Assembly (NCBI RefSeq): GCF_021354595.1
Contig: NZ_JADWYJ010000003.1
Coordinates: forward strand, 1 to 64,000
DNA: 64,000 nucleotides
Direction: 5' to 3'
Source of the DNA: Maribellus sp. CM-23
Lineage (GTDB): Bacteria; Bacteroidota; Bacteroidia; Bacteroidales; Prolixibacteraceae
Shown here: one piece after another, positions 50,507 to 59,634 of the stretch
Numbering within the stretch: position 1 is the first letter of the stretch
How the letters are laid out: each line of letters starts with the position of its first letter
Position numbers and translations under genes: made by a program
Notes under the pieces: generated by a model
What the model was told of the DNA's origin: nothing
Databases searched by the model: none
Seen by the model: only the letters and a program-made list of their open reading frames with translations

Positions 50507-51937
50507 ATGATCAAAAATCACCTGATAAATCTTCTTACCTCGAAATTGCCTTTTGAACCTACGGGAAGCCAACGGCTTTTGATCGATGTTTTGGCCGGTT
50601 TTATTACTTCCAACGAACCCGATGAGCTGCTTTTGATTAAAGGGTATGCGGGTACCGGAAAAACGACTATGATGCATGCGTTGACCCAGGTTTTGGATGT
50701 ACTCAAAATACGCTCGGTATTGATGGCTCCAACCGGGAGGGCTGCCAAAGTGATGGCCGGATACACAGGCAAACCCGCTTACACCATTCATAAAACCATT
50801 TACCGGCAGCAAACAACCTCGGATGGAATGGGGAGGTTTGTTTTGAACAAGAATTTGTACAAGAACACCTATTTTATTGTGGATGAAGCGTCAATGATCT
50901 CCAACGAGTTAGGCGAAAACTCGGTTTTTGGAAGTGGCCGGGTACTGGATGACTTGCTGGAATATGTTTATTCGGGAGTAAATTGCCGGCTGATTTTGGT
51001 CGGAGATACAGCTCAGCTACCTCCTGTGGGATTAAGCATTAGTCCGGCGTTGGAAGCCGCCGAGTTGGAACACTATGGTTTTGGCGTACAGGAAATTGAA
51101 CTTACCGATGTGGTCAGGCAGGCCGAAGATTCAGGAATATTGAGCAATGCTACGGAATTAAGAAGCATTATTGGAGACACGCCCGATTTTGAAGGTTTTT
51201 TTCCCATACAAATGGAGGGATTTGACGATGTTACAAGAATATCGGGAGGAGAACTGATCGAAACGCTTACTACCTGTTACGATAAATACGGATTGTTTGA
51301 TACCACCGTAATCACGCGTTCCAACAAACGGGCAAATGTTTTTAACAAGGGGATCAGAGGTTCTATTTTGTACAAAGAGAACGAAATCGAGAAAGGCGAT
51401 CTGCTGATGGTGGTGAAGAATAACTATTTCTGGGCAACGCCTGATTCCGGAATTGAATTTATAGCCAATGGCGACATTGCGGAGATTATTGGAATAAACG
51501 GTTACGAAGAATTGTACGGTTTCCGTTTTGTGAATGTTAGTTTACGGTTTGTTGACTACGAAAACGTGGAAATTGACTGTAAGATCTTTCTGGATACACT
51601 GACAATTGAAACAGCTTCGTTTTCGAACGATCAAAACCGGAGTTTGTTTGAGGCTGTTTCGGAAGATTACATGGAGATACGAAACAAGCGGGAACGCTGG
51701 AAGAAGATCAAGGAAGATCCCTATTTCAATGCTTTGCAAGTAAAGTATGCTTATGCGTTAACTTGTCATAAGGCCCAGGGGGGACAGTGGAAAGCTGTTT
51801 TTGTTGATCATGGATATCTGGTGGAGGATATGCTTGATACCGAATACTACCGCTGGTTGTATACGGCTTTTACCCGGCCAACAAAAAAACTGTACCTGGT
51901 TAATTTTGACAAGGGGTTCTTCGACGAAATGGAGTAG
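50507..51937 (+). CDS. RecD-like superfamily 1 DNA helicase
   Basis: A 476-residue SF1 helicase without nuclease or RecBC partners. Motifs: Walker A GYAGTGKTTMMHAL (~residues 46-54), TGRAAKVMAGYTG (Ia), YFIVDEASMISNELG (II), LILVGDTAQLPPVG (III), VITRSNKRANVFN (IV), and C-terminal YALTCHKAQGGQWKAVFVDHG plus RWLYTAFTRPTKKLYLVN (V and VI), the UvrD_C2 domain. It lacks the N-terminal extension of RecD2. It likely helps in repair or replication restart. Confidence 0.88.
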   Translation: MIKNHLINLLTSKLPFEPTGSQRLLIDVLAGFITSNEPDELLLIKGYAGTGKTTMMHALTQVLDVLKIRSVLMAPTGRAAKVMAGYTGKPAYTIHKTIYRQQTTSDGMGRFVLNKNLYKNTYFIVDEASMISNELGENSVFGSGRVLDDLLEYVYSGVNCRLILVGDTAQLPPVGLSISPALEAAELEHYGFGVQEIELTDVVRQAEDSGILSNATELRSIIGDTPDFEGFFPIQMEGFDDVTRISGGELIETLTTCYDKYGLFDTTVITRSNKRANVFNKGIRGSILYKENEIEKGDLLMVVKNNYFWATPDSGIEFIANGDIAEIIGINGYEELYGFRFVNVSLRFVDYENVEIDCKIFLDTLTIETASFSNDQNRSLFEAVSEDYMEIRNKRERWKKIKEDPYFNALQVKYAYALTCHKAQGGQWKAVFVDHGYLVEDMLDTEYYRWLYTAFTRPTKKLYLVNFDKGFFDEME

Positions 51938-51941
51938 CGTT

Positions 51942-52853
51942 TCAGATTGTGTGTTTGCGTCCCTCAATGGCTGCTTCTGTATTGGGAAATACTTCCTTGG
52001 TTTCCTGCACAAAACGCGAAATGTCTTTAAAACGAGCCGAAAAATGTCCGATCAGAAGTTTCCCTGCGCCGGAAAGTTTGGCCATTTCTCCCGCTTCCTT
52101 TGTGGTGGAATGAAGTGTTTTCCCTGCCAATTCTTTGAGTTCCTCCAGGAATGTTGTTTCATGGTACAGCAAATCAACTCCGTTTAAAATATCTGCATTA
52201 ATAGGATAAAAAGCCGTGTCGGTGCAAAAAGCGTAAGAAGTTGGTTTGGGTGAAGGAATGGTAAGATCGGCGTTGGCAATAAGCTGTCCTTCATCAGTTG
52301 TAAAGTCAGCCCCGGCTTTAATATCCTTGATGGAAGCAATGGGGATGTTGTAGGCCTTGATCATATCTTTCTGGATATTCGCCGGCTTTTGTTTTTCCCT
52401 GAAAAGAAAGCCGCAGGTTGGAATACTGTGTTTCACCGGAAAAGAAAGCACTTCTACTTTCTTTGATTCAAAAATGAGTTGAGGCTTTTTAAAATTAAGC
52501 GGATGAAATATGGGCTTAACCGTCATATCGCCGCGAATAAAATCAAGCTGTGGCTGAATCAGGTCTTTTAATTCGGAATGGGAATAAATATGCAAGTCAC
52601 TTTTAACTCCCATCAGGTTCATGGTCGAAATTAGCCCGATCAATCCGTAATAGTGATCGCCGTGAAGATGGGAGATAAAAATATGCCGGATCTTGCTGAA
52701 ACTAATCTTGTTGCGTCTCAGCTGAATTTGCGTACCTTCCCCGCAATCGATCAAAAAACAAAACCCAGGTACTTCAAGTACCTGGGCTGTTGGATATCTG
52801 TTCGAAGTTGGTAATGCTGAATTACTTCCCAATATGGTCAGTTCGAAAGACAT
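51942..52853 (-). CDS. rnz: Ribonuclease Z
   Basis: A 303-residue metallo-beta-lactamase endonuclease that trims tRNA 3' trailers. Zinc ligands: HLHGDHYYGLIG (motif II), VKHSIPTCGFLF (motif III), YAFCTDTAF (motif IV, Asp) and LIGHFSARF (motif V, His). It opens with FELTILGSNSALPTSNRYPTAQ. The tRNAs of this window do not encode CCA, which makes RNase Z processing relevant. It follows the STAS gene by 7 bp. Confidence 0.95.
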   Translation of the reverse strand: MSFELTILGSNSALPTSNRYPTAQVLEVPGFCFLIDCGEGTQIQLRRNKISFSKIRHIFISHLHGDHYYGLIGLISTMNLMGVKSDLHIYSHSELKDLIQPQLDFIRGDMTVKPIFHPLNFKKPQLIFESKKVEVLSFPVKHSIPTCGFLFREKQKPANIQKDMIKAYNIPIASIKDIKAGADFTTDEGQLIANADLTIPSPKPTSYAFCTDTAFYPINADILNGVDLLYHETTFLEELKELAGKTLHSTTKEAGEMAKLSGAGKLLIGHFSARFKDISRFVQETKEVFPNTEAAIEGRKHTI

Positions 52854-52860
52854 TTCTGTT

Positions 52861-53214
52861 CTACAGGTTATCCTTCTTTTCCAGTAATCTTTCGGCTTCT
52901 TCAGCGGTATCTGTAATTAACAGAACCGTGTGCAGCATCGAAATCTTAACCAGGTTTTCCACATCAGGTTGAAGGCCACATAGAATAAATGTTCCTATGG
53001 CATCTTCACAAAGCCTGTTGGCTACCAAAACTGCTCTCAAACCCGAAGAATCGCAATAAGTAACGTTACTTAAGTCGAGAACAATGTTTTTTTCACCTTC
53101 ATTATTGACAAGAACCAATTCCGATTTAAGATCGGGAGCGTTGTTGGTATCTAATCTGTCGGCGTTTACTTTTACCAAAGTATACGATCCGCATTTCTGA
53201 ATATCGAACGTCAT
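52861..53214 (-). CDS. STAS domain protein (anti-sigma-factor-antagonist type)
   Basis: A 117-residue STAS protein resembling SpoIIAA: VKVNADRLDTNNAPDLKSELVLV, IVLDLSNVTYCDSSGLRAVLVANRLC with the Ser that a partner kinase phosphorylates, and VENLVKISMLHTVLLITDTAEEAERLL. In other bacteria such proteins switch partners with an anti-sigma kinase. No kinase or phosphatase gene is next to it; it lies between rpsA and rnz, which recurs in Bacteroidota genomes, so the partner may be encoded elsewhere. Confidence 0.88.
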   Translation of the reverse strand: MTFDIQKCGSYTLVKVNADRLDTNNAPDLKSELVLVNNEGEKNIVLDLSNVTYCDSSGLRAVLVANRLCEDAIGTFILCGLQPDVENLVKISMLHTVLLITDTAEEAERLLEKKDNL

Positions 53215-53254
53215 GGTTTCAATTTACGAAATTCAGTTTAAAATAACCAACTGC

Positions 53255-55171
53255 TTATTTGTCTTTTTTCTCTTCTTGCTCCATTTGAGTTTTCAAAGCA
53301 GCCAATTCGCTGATGTCACCAAGAGTTGTTTTCTCGATGTTATCGCTTACTGATTTCATGGCACGTTTGTTAGAACGTGACTGAGTTTTGCGGTTCTCAG
53401 TTTCTTCAGCGCGTTTTACATCTTCAAAAATTCTTGAGTGCGAAACGATGATACGTTTTGCCGACTTGTTGAATTCGATTACTTTGAAATCCAGTTTTTC
53501 ATCTTGTTTAACTGAAGATCCGTCTTCTTTTACAAGGTGACGTGGAGTAGCAAAACCTTCAACACCATAAGGAAGGGCGATAACTGCACCTTTGTCCATC
53601 AATTCAACCACAGTTCCTTCGTGAATTGAATCAGGAGTGAAGATGGTTTCGAATACATCCCATGGGTTTTCTTCCAGTTGTTTGTGGCCAAGACTCAAAC
53701 GACGGTTTTCTTTGTCGATGTCCAGAACTACAACTTCAATTGGCTCAGCAATAGCAGTGAATTCTGATGGATGTTTGATCTTCTTAGTCCAGCTCAGGTC
53801 TGAAATGTGGATCAATCCGTCAACACCTTCTGTGATTTCAACAAATACACCAAAGTTGGTGAAATTGCGAACCGTTGCAGTGTGTTTTGAACCAACACCG
53901 TATTCAGTGTCAATGTTAGCCCATGGATCTTCTTTCAGTTGTTTGATACCCAGTGACATTTTACGTTCTTCACGATCCAGTGTGAGGATAGCAGCTTCCA
54001 CTTCGTCGCCAACGCTTAAGAAGTCTTGTGCGCTACGCAGGTGCTGGCTCCAGCTCATTTCAGAAACGTGGATCAGACCTTCAACACCAGGTGCGATTTC
54101 AACAAATGCACCGTAGTCGGCAATAACAACTACTTTACCTTTTACTTTGTCGCCAACTTTCAGCTCAGCATCCAGGTTATCCCATGGGTGAGGAGTCAGT
54201 TGTTTCAAGCCAAGAGCGATACGTTTTTTGTCATCATCGAAATCAAGGATCACCACGTTCAGTTTCTGATCCAGTTCAACGATTTCGCTCGGATGGTTGA
54301 TACGTCCCCAAGAAAGGTCAGTGATGTGGATCAATCCGTCAACACCACCAAGGTCCATGAATACACCGTACGAAGTAACGTTTTTAACGATTCCTTCCAG
54401 TACCTGGCCTTTTTCAAGTTTAGCGATAATGTCTTTCTTCTGTTGTTCCAGTTCAGCTTCAATAAGTGCTTTATGAGAAACAACAACGTTACGGTATTCG
54501 TGGTTAATTTTAACAACTTTGAATTCCATTGTTTTACCCACAAAAATATCGTAGTCGCGAATAGGTTTCACATCAATTTGCGATCCTGGCAAGAATGCTT
54601 CGATTCCGAATACATCCACGATCATACCACCTTTTGTGCGGCACTTGATGTAACCTTTGATGATTTCGTCTTTCTCCAAAGCTTCGTTAACACGTTCCCA
54701 AGAACGGGTAGCACGGGCTTTTTTGTGCGACAGGATCATCTGTCCTTTTTTGTCTTCCAGACTTTCGATGTAAACGTCTACTGAATCGCCTACTTTCAAC
54801 TCCGGATTGTAACGGAATTCGTTCAAACTAACGATACCGTCTGATTTGTAACCTATGTCAACAACTACTTCTCTTTTGTTCAGAGATATTACAGTTCCTT
54901 CCAGAACTTCTTTTTCTGAAACGGTGTTCAGCGTGTCGTTGTAAAGGTCTTCCAGGTCGCCTCTTTCTTTTTCAGAATAAGCATCTCTGCCGACTTCCAG
55001 GCTTGCCCAGTCAAATTCTTCTGTTTTGTTTTCTGTTTTGGCTGCTTTAGCCGGTTTTGCCTCTGCTGCTGCTTCTGCAACAACTTCTTCTTTCACGGCT
55101 GCTGCCGCTTCTTCCTGAACAGGAGTTTCTTTTACTTCCTCCTCAAGATTTACTTTCTTTTCTTCTGTCAT
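53255..55171 (-). CDS. rpsA: 30S ribosomal protein S1
   Basis: A 638-residue protein with six S1 RNA-binding domains, for example GIVKNVTSYGVFMDLGGVDGLIHITDLSW, GKVVVIADYGAFVEIAPGVEGLIHVSEMSW and ATVRNFTNFGVFVEITEGVDGLIHISDLSW in tandem. An N-terminal ~70-residue Ala/Glu/Lys-rich extension, typical of Bacteroidota, precedes domain 1. S1 unfolds mRNA and, since Bacteroidota mRNAs lack Shine-Dalgarno sequences, is especially important for initiation. It is driven by a near-perfect promoter just upstream. Confidence 0.97.
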   Translation of the reverse strand: MTEEKKVNLEEEVKETPVQEEAAAAVKEEVVAEAAAEAKPAKAAKTENKTEEFDWASLEVGRDAYSEKERGDLEDLYNDTLNTVSEKEVLEGTVISLNKREVVVDIGYKSDGIVSLNEFRYNPELKVGDSVDVYIESLEDKKGQMILSHKKARATRSWERVNEALEKDEIIKGYIKCRTKGGMIVDVFGIEAFLPGSQIDVKPIRDYDIFVGKTMEFKVVKINHEYRNVVVSHKALIEAELEQQKKDIIAKLEKGQVLEGIVKNVTSYGVFMDLGGVDGLIHITDLSWGRINHPSEIVELDQKLNVVILDFDDDKKRIALGLKQLTPHPWDNLDAELKVGDKVKGKVVVIADYGAFVEIAPGVEGLIHVSEMSWSQHLRSAQDFLSVGDEVEAAILTLDREERKMSLGIKQLKEDPWANIDTEYGVGSKHTATVRNFTNFGVFVEITEGVDGLIHISDLSWTKKIKHPSEFTAIAEPIEVVVLDIDKENRRLSLGHKQLEENPWDVFETIFTPDSIHEGTVVELMDKGAVIALPYGVEGFATPRHLVKEDGSSVKQDEKLDFKVIEFNKSAKRIIVSHSRIFEDVKRAEETENRKTQSRSNKRAMKSVSDNIEKTTLGDISELAALKTQMEQEEKKDK

Positions 55172-55223
55172 GTAATTCTTAATAAACTAATGAGTTAGAC
55201 ATTATATTGATAAAAATCGCGCG

Positions 55224-55254
55224 CAAAATTATAACTTAATTCATACCCTGCAAA
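55224..55254 (-). promoter_or_regulatory. Promoter of rpsA
   Basis: On the minus strand TTTG (55251-55254), exactly 19 bp, then TAATTTTG (55224-55231): the full Bacteroidota consensus TTTG-N19-TAnnTTTG. It lies ~53 bp upstream of the rpsA start codon. Confidence 0.85.
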
Positions 55255-55367
55255 AGTTTTCGCCTATTTTGTTGGTTTTGAGCCAAAAAAATAGCTTTCC
55301 GTACTCCGAATTTGAGATAAGTTCAGATACTTTCAAATACTTATAATGCCAAATGGTTCAAAAATGG

Positions 55368-55375
55368 TACATTTG
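55368..55375 (+). promoter_or_regulatory. Putative -7 box of the rfb operon
   Basis: TACATTTG matches TAnnTTTG. It would give a leader of ~95 nt before rfbA. No TTTG at the -33 spacing. Confidence 0.45.
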
Positions 55376-55476
55376 CTCGCATACTTACGTAACGGTTTAA
55401 GCTCTTCGGAGTTTCAATACACTGGGAAAACTTTAAAACACAGATTATAACTTTTGAACAAAACAATTTGAAAGAT

Positions 55477-56358
55477 ATGAAAGGAATAATTCTAGCAGGA
55501 GGCTCCGGAACACGTCTGTATCCGATCACCCGTTCCATTTCAAAACAAATTATACCGGTTTACGATAAACCAATGATTTACTATCCGTTATCGGTGCTTA
55601 TGCTGGCCGGAATCAGGGAGATTCTGATCATTTCGACCCCGACAGATATTGTTTTGTATGAAAATCTTTTTGGAGATGGTTCGCAGCTGGGATTAAAATT
55701 ATCTTACGTAGTGCAGCCTTCGCCTGATGGTTTAGCACAGGCATTTATTTTGGGTGAAGAATTTATTGGTGACGACAATGTTTGTATGATCCTTGGCGAC
55801 AATATTTTCTACGGGTATAATTTTAGCGGAGTTCTGGAACAGGCGGCCAACCTGAAAGATGGCGCTGTGGTTTTCGGGTATTATGTGAACGACCCTGAAC
55901 GCTACGGTGTGGTTGAGTTTGACGAAAACGGGAAGGTGATCAGTATTGAAGAAAAACCGGAAAAACCAAAGTCGAATTATGCGGTTACCGGTTTGTATTT
56001 TTATTCAAACGATGTGGTGAAAAAAGCCAAAGGTTTAAAGCCTTCGAAAAGGGGAGAGTTGGAAATTACCGATTTGAACCGGCTTTATCTCAACGAAAAC
56101 AGACTGAATGTAAAGCTTCTTGGCCGTGGATTTGCCTGGCTTGATACAGGTACACACGATAGTTTGCTGCAGGCATCAAACTTTATTGCCACCATCGAGC
56201 AGCGCCAGGGTTTAAAAGTGTCGTGTATCGAGGAAATCGCTTTCAAAAAAGGATTTATTGACAAGGACCAACTGATAGAATTAGCCAAACCTTTAAGTAA
56301 AAATCAATACGGACAGTATCTTTTGAGCCTGGCCGAAAAACAAATTATTTCTTTTTAA
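55477..56358 (+). CDS. rfbA: Glucose-1-phosphate thymidylyltransferase
   Basis: A 293-residue nucleotidyltransferase making dTDP-glucose, the first step to dTDP-L-rhamnose. Motifs: [23 protein letters not shown] (dTTP binding), [44 protein letters not shown] with the Mg-binding Asp, and [18 protein letters not shown]. The ATG at 55477 is chosen over an in-frame TTG at 55468. Leads rfbA-rfbC-rfbD and a phosphohexomutase gene. Confidence 0.97.
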   Translation: MKGIILAGGSGTRLYPITRSISKQIIPVYDKPMIYYPLSVLMLAGIREILIISTPTDIVLYENLFGDGSQLGLKLSYVVQPSPDGLAQAFILGEEFIGDDNVCMILGDNIFYGYNFSGVLEQAANLKDGAVVFGYYVNDPERYGVVEFDENGKVISIEEKPEKPKSNYAVTGLYFYSNDVVKKAKGLKPSKRGELEITDLNRLYLNENRLNVKLLGRGFAWLDTGTHDSLLQASNFIATIEQRQGLKVSCIEEIAFKKGFIDKDQLIELAKPLSKNQYGQYLLSLAEKQIISF

Positions 56359-56361
56359 TCA

Positions 56362-56916
56362 ATGAATGTAATTGAAACCGGGTTTCCGGGTTTGCTGATT
56401 ATTGAACCACGGGTTTTTGACGACAGCAGAGGATATTTTTTTGAATCCTATCAGGAGGATCGTTACCGGGAAGCGGGAATCAGCGCTTCTTTTATTCAGG
56501 ACAATGAATCAAAATCGGGAAAAGGGGTGGTGCGTGGATTGCACTACCAGTTAAACGAGTTTGCACAGGCAAAACTGGTGCGTGTAATAGAAGGTGCAGT
56601 GTTGGATGTGGCGGTTGATTTGCGTGCGGGGTCCCCTACTTTTGGAAAATGGTTTGGAGTGGAATTGAGCGCCGACAATAAAAAACAGTTATTTATTCCG
56701 CGGGGCTTTGCACACGGCTTTTCGGTTTTGAGCGAAACAGCTATTTTTACTTATAAATGCGATAATTTTTACAACAAGGAAGCCGAACGATCGATCCATC
56801 CTTTTGACCGGAACTTAAACATCGACTGGAAAGTGAATGAGAAACTGGCCATTGTTTCAGAGAAAGACCTTGAGGCGCCTTTGTTTGTTGAGGCTCAAAT
56901 GAATTTCAGTTTTTAA
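56362..56916 (+). CDS. rfbC: dTDP-4-dehydrorhamnose 3,5-epimerase
   Basis: A 184-residue cupin enzyme. Opening IETGFPGLLIIEPRVFDDSRGYFFESY, catalytic His in GVVRGLHYQLNE, then VIEGAVLDVAVDLRAGSPTFGKW, LFIPRGFAHGFSVLSETAIFTYKCDNFYNKEAERSIHP with the active-site Tyr, and ending SEKDLEAP. It starts 3 bp after rfbA. Confidence 0.97.
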   Translation: MNVIETGFPGLLIIEPRVFDDSRGYFFESYQEDRYREAGISASFIQDNESKSGKGVVRGLHYQLNEFAQAKLVRVIEGAVLDVAVDLRAGSPTFGKWFGVELSADNKKQLFIPRGFAHGFSVLSETAIFTYKCDNFYNKEAERSIHPFDRNLNIDWKVNEKLAIVSEKDLEAPLFVEAQMNFSF

Positions 56917-56917
56917 C

Positions 56918-57790
56918 ATGCGAATTTTAGTAAGCGGAGCATACGGACAGCTTGGAAGCGAATTAAAAACGCTTCGTTCAGAATATCCGGAATGGGATTT
57001 TCTGTTTACAGATGTCGATAGTCTCGATATTACGGATGAAAATGCGGTGAATCAATTCATAGCCGGTAAAAGTATCGACTTTCTGATCAATTGTGCCGCC
57101 TATACTGCCGTGGATAAAGCAGAGACGGACGTTGTGGTTGCCACGAAAGTAAATACGCTGGCACCCGGTATTCTTGCCAAAGTGACAAAGAAATACGGCA
57201 TTAAACTCATACATATTTCTACCGATTATGTTTTTGCCGGCGATGCCTGTGAACCCTATTCAGAGGAGGATAAAGTAAATCCGCAGGGAGTTTACGGTCA
57301 GACTAAATTAGACGGAGAAAGAAATGTTCAGGCACAAAATCCTGAATCGATTATTATTCGCACTGCTTGGCTGTATTCGGTTTACGGAAATAATTTCGTA
57401 AAAACGATGTTGCGCGTGGGGCGCGAAAGAGGCGAATTGGGAGTGGTGTTCGACCAGGTTGGATCACCCACCAACGCAGCTGATTTGGCGGCCGCTGTGC
57501 TCGGTATCATTCGTTTGTGCGAGAAAGATGCATCCGCATTTGTTCCCGGTATTTACCATTTTTCGAACGAAGGAGTTGCCAGTTGGTACGATTTTGCGGT
57601 GGCTATTTTTGAGATGGCCGGAGTGGAATGCAAGGTAAATCCGCTAAGCAGCGAGCAGTTTCCAACGCCTACCAAACGACCGCACTACAGCGTGTTGAAT
57701 AAATCGAAAATTCGGAATACTTTTGAAGTTCGGATACCCTACTGGAGGGATAGTTTAAAAGTTTGTTTACAAAGATTGGAAAAAATATAA
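56918..57790 (+). CDS. rfbD: dTDP-4-dehydrorhamnose reductase
   Basis: A 290-residue extended short-chain reductase completing dTDP-L-rhamnose. Rossmann GAYGQLGSEL, INCAAYTAVDKAETD, LIHISTDYVFAGD, and the catalytic YGQTKLDGE (Tyr-x3-Lys). It starts 1 bp after rfbC stops. The rfbB dehydratase gene needed for the pathway is not in this cluster. Confidence 0.97.
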   Translation: MRILVSGAYGQLGSELKTLRSEYPEWDFLFTDVDSLDITDENAVNQFIAGKSIDFLINCAAYTAVDKAETDVVVATKVNTLAPGILAKVTKKYGIKLIHISTDYVFAGDACEPYSEEDKVNPQGVYGQTKLDGERNVQAQNPESIIIRTAWLYSVYGNNFVKTMLRVGRERGELGVVFDQVGSPTNAADLAAAVLGIIRLCEKDASAFVPGIYHFSNEGVASWYDFAVAIFEMAGVECKVNPLSSEQFPTPTKRPHYSVLNKSKIRNTFEVRIPYWRDSLKVCLQRLEKI

Positions 57791-57793
57791 GTT

Positions 57794-59536
57794 ATGGAGA
57801 AGAATGAATTACTGGAAGTAAAAGCGAAAGCAAAAGAATGGCTTTCTGATACATACGATGCACAAACACGTGCACAGGTGCAGGCTCTGCTCGATGCCGA
57901 AGATCCTGCTGAATTGGTAGATGCTTTTTACAAAAACCTGGAATTCGGAACCGGTGGTCTTCGCGGAATTATGGGTGTTGGTACCAACCGGATGAATATT
58001 TATACCGTAGGTGCTGCCACTCAGGGCTTGAGCAATTATCTGAAAGTGAATTTTGCTGACCTTGAGGAAATTAAAGTAGCGATTGGTCACGATTGCCGGA
58101 ACAACAGTCGTTTGTTTGCCGAAACCAGTGCCAAAATATTTGCCGCCAACGGCATCAAAGCTTATTTGTTTGAAGATTTGCGTCCAACTCCGGAACTGTC
58201 GTTTGCCATTCGCGAATTGGGGTGCCAGAGCGGAATTATCCTTACGGCTTCTCATAACCCGAAAGAATACAACGGCTACAAGGCTTATTGGGACGATGGA
58301 TCGCAGATTGTTGCTCCGCACGACGAGAACATTGTAAACGAGGTGGCCCGGATTAAACCCGAAGACATTAAGTTTGACGGCCCCGATGACTTGATCGAAA
58401 TAATGGGAGAGGAGATGGACAATAAATTCCTTGAAAATGTGAAAAAGGTTTCCATTTCTCCCGATGTGATCGCGCGTCACAAAGACATGAAGATCATTTA
58501 CACGCCCATTCACGGGACGGGAGTGAAACTGATTCCAGATGCATTGAGAGCTTTTGGGTTTACCAACATCATCAACATTCCGGAACAGGATGTGGTGAGT
58601 GGTGATTTTCCAACCGTTGTTTCTCCCAACCCGGAAGAACCGGCAGCCATGGAAATGGCAACACAAAAAGCTGCTGAAATAAATGCCGATGTGGTGATGG
58701 CTTCCGATCCCGACTCTGACCGGATTGGTGTAGCGGTGAAAAATGACAAGGGAGAATACGTGATCCTGAACGGAAACCAGACCGCCCTGCTTTTCTTCTA
58801 TTACATTATTGTAAACATGAAGAAAGAGGGAAAACTGAAAGGCAACGAGTTTGTGGTGAAAACCATTGTTTCCACCGAAATGATTGCCGAAGTGGCCCGC
58901 CGCAACAACATCGAATATTACGATGTGTACACCGGCTTTAAGTTTATTGCCGAAGTGATTCGGGAGAATGAAGGCGTCAAAAAATACATAGGCGGTGGCG
59001 AAGAAAGCTTTGGTTTTATGCCGTCTGATTTTGTGCGCGACAAGGATGCTGTTTCCGCTTGTGCGTTAATGGCTGAAATTGCTGCCTGGGCAATGGATCA
59101 GGGAAAGAGTTTGTACGAACTTTTACAGGATATTTACCTGGAATACGGATTCTCGCGCGAGAAGATGAAATACGTGGTTCGGAAGGGGAAAACGGGTGCC
59201 GAAGAAATTCAGCAAATCATGACCAAATTCCGCAACGACCCTCCGAAAGAACTGGGTGGCTCGCCAATGGAATGGGTGAAAGATTATTCAACGCTGGTGG
59301 CGAAAAACCTGATTACCGGTGAAGAGAAAAAGATCGATCAGAAAATTACTTCCAACGTATTGCAGTTCTTCACCCAGGAAGGAACCAAAATTTCGGTTCG
59401 CCCATCGGGAACGGAACCAAAGATTAAGTTCTATTTTGAAGTAAAAGGCGAGTTGCAAGCGCGGGCTGATTTTGATGCGGCCGAACAAAAGGCCGATGCA
59501 AAAATTGATGCCATTATGGAAGAGCTTGGACTGTAA
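57794..59536 (+). CDS. Phosphoglucomutase/phosphomannomutase family enzyme
   Basis: A 580-residue alpha-D-phosphohexomutase. The active-site serine loop is ILTASHNPKEYNGYKAYWDDG, the Mg-binding loop ASDPDSDRIG, the sugar-specificity loop GGGEESFG, and the phosphate-binding loop RPSGTEPKIKFY. Its size and the opening LEFGTGGLRGIMGVGTNRMN match the PgcA/Bacteroidota group. It would interconvert glucose-6-P and glucose-1-P, supplying rfbA just upstream (4-bp gap). Confidence 0.94.
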   Translation: MEKNELLEVKAKAKEWLSDTYDAQTRAQVQALLDAEDPAELVDAFYKNLEFGTGGLRGIMGVGTNRMNIYTVGAATQGLSNYLKVNFADLEEIKVAIGHDCRNNSRLFAETSAKIFAANGIKAYLFEDLRPTPELSFAIRELGCQSGIILTASHNPKEYNGYKAYWDDGSQIVAPHDENIVNEVARIKPEDIKFDGPDDLIEIMGEEMDNKFLENVKKVSISPDVIARHKDMKIIYTPIHGTGVKLIPDALRAFGFTNIINIPEQDVVSGDFPTVVSPNPEEPAAMEMATQKAAEINADVVMASDPDSDRIGVAVKNDKGEYVILNGNQTALLFFYYIIVNMKKEGKLKGNEFVVKTIVSTEMIAEVARRNNIEYYDVYTGFKFIAEVIRENEGVKKYIGGGEESFGFMPSDFVRDKDAVSACALMAEIAAWAMDQGKSLYELLQDIYLEYGFSREKMKYVVRKGKTGAEEIQQIMTKFRNDPPKELGGSPMEWVKDYSTLVAKNLITGEEKKIDQKITSNVLQFFTQEGTKISVRPSGTEPKIKFYFEVKGELQARADFDAAEQKADAKIDAIMEELGL

Positions 59537-59578
59537 TTCTTTTTCGTCCGAAGAAAATTTGAGCTAAAAACATATCAG

Positions 59579-59614
59579 GGTGGCCGGTTACATTGACCGG
59601 CCACCGATTTTATT
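59579..59614 (+). terminator. Terminator of the rfb operon
   Basis: GGTGGCCGGT pairs perfectly with ACCGGCCACC around a 7-nt loop, followed by GATTTTATTA. Confidence 0.85.
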
Positions 59615-59634
59615 AATACCAAAACGACTAAATC

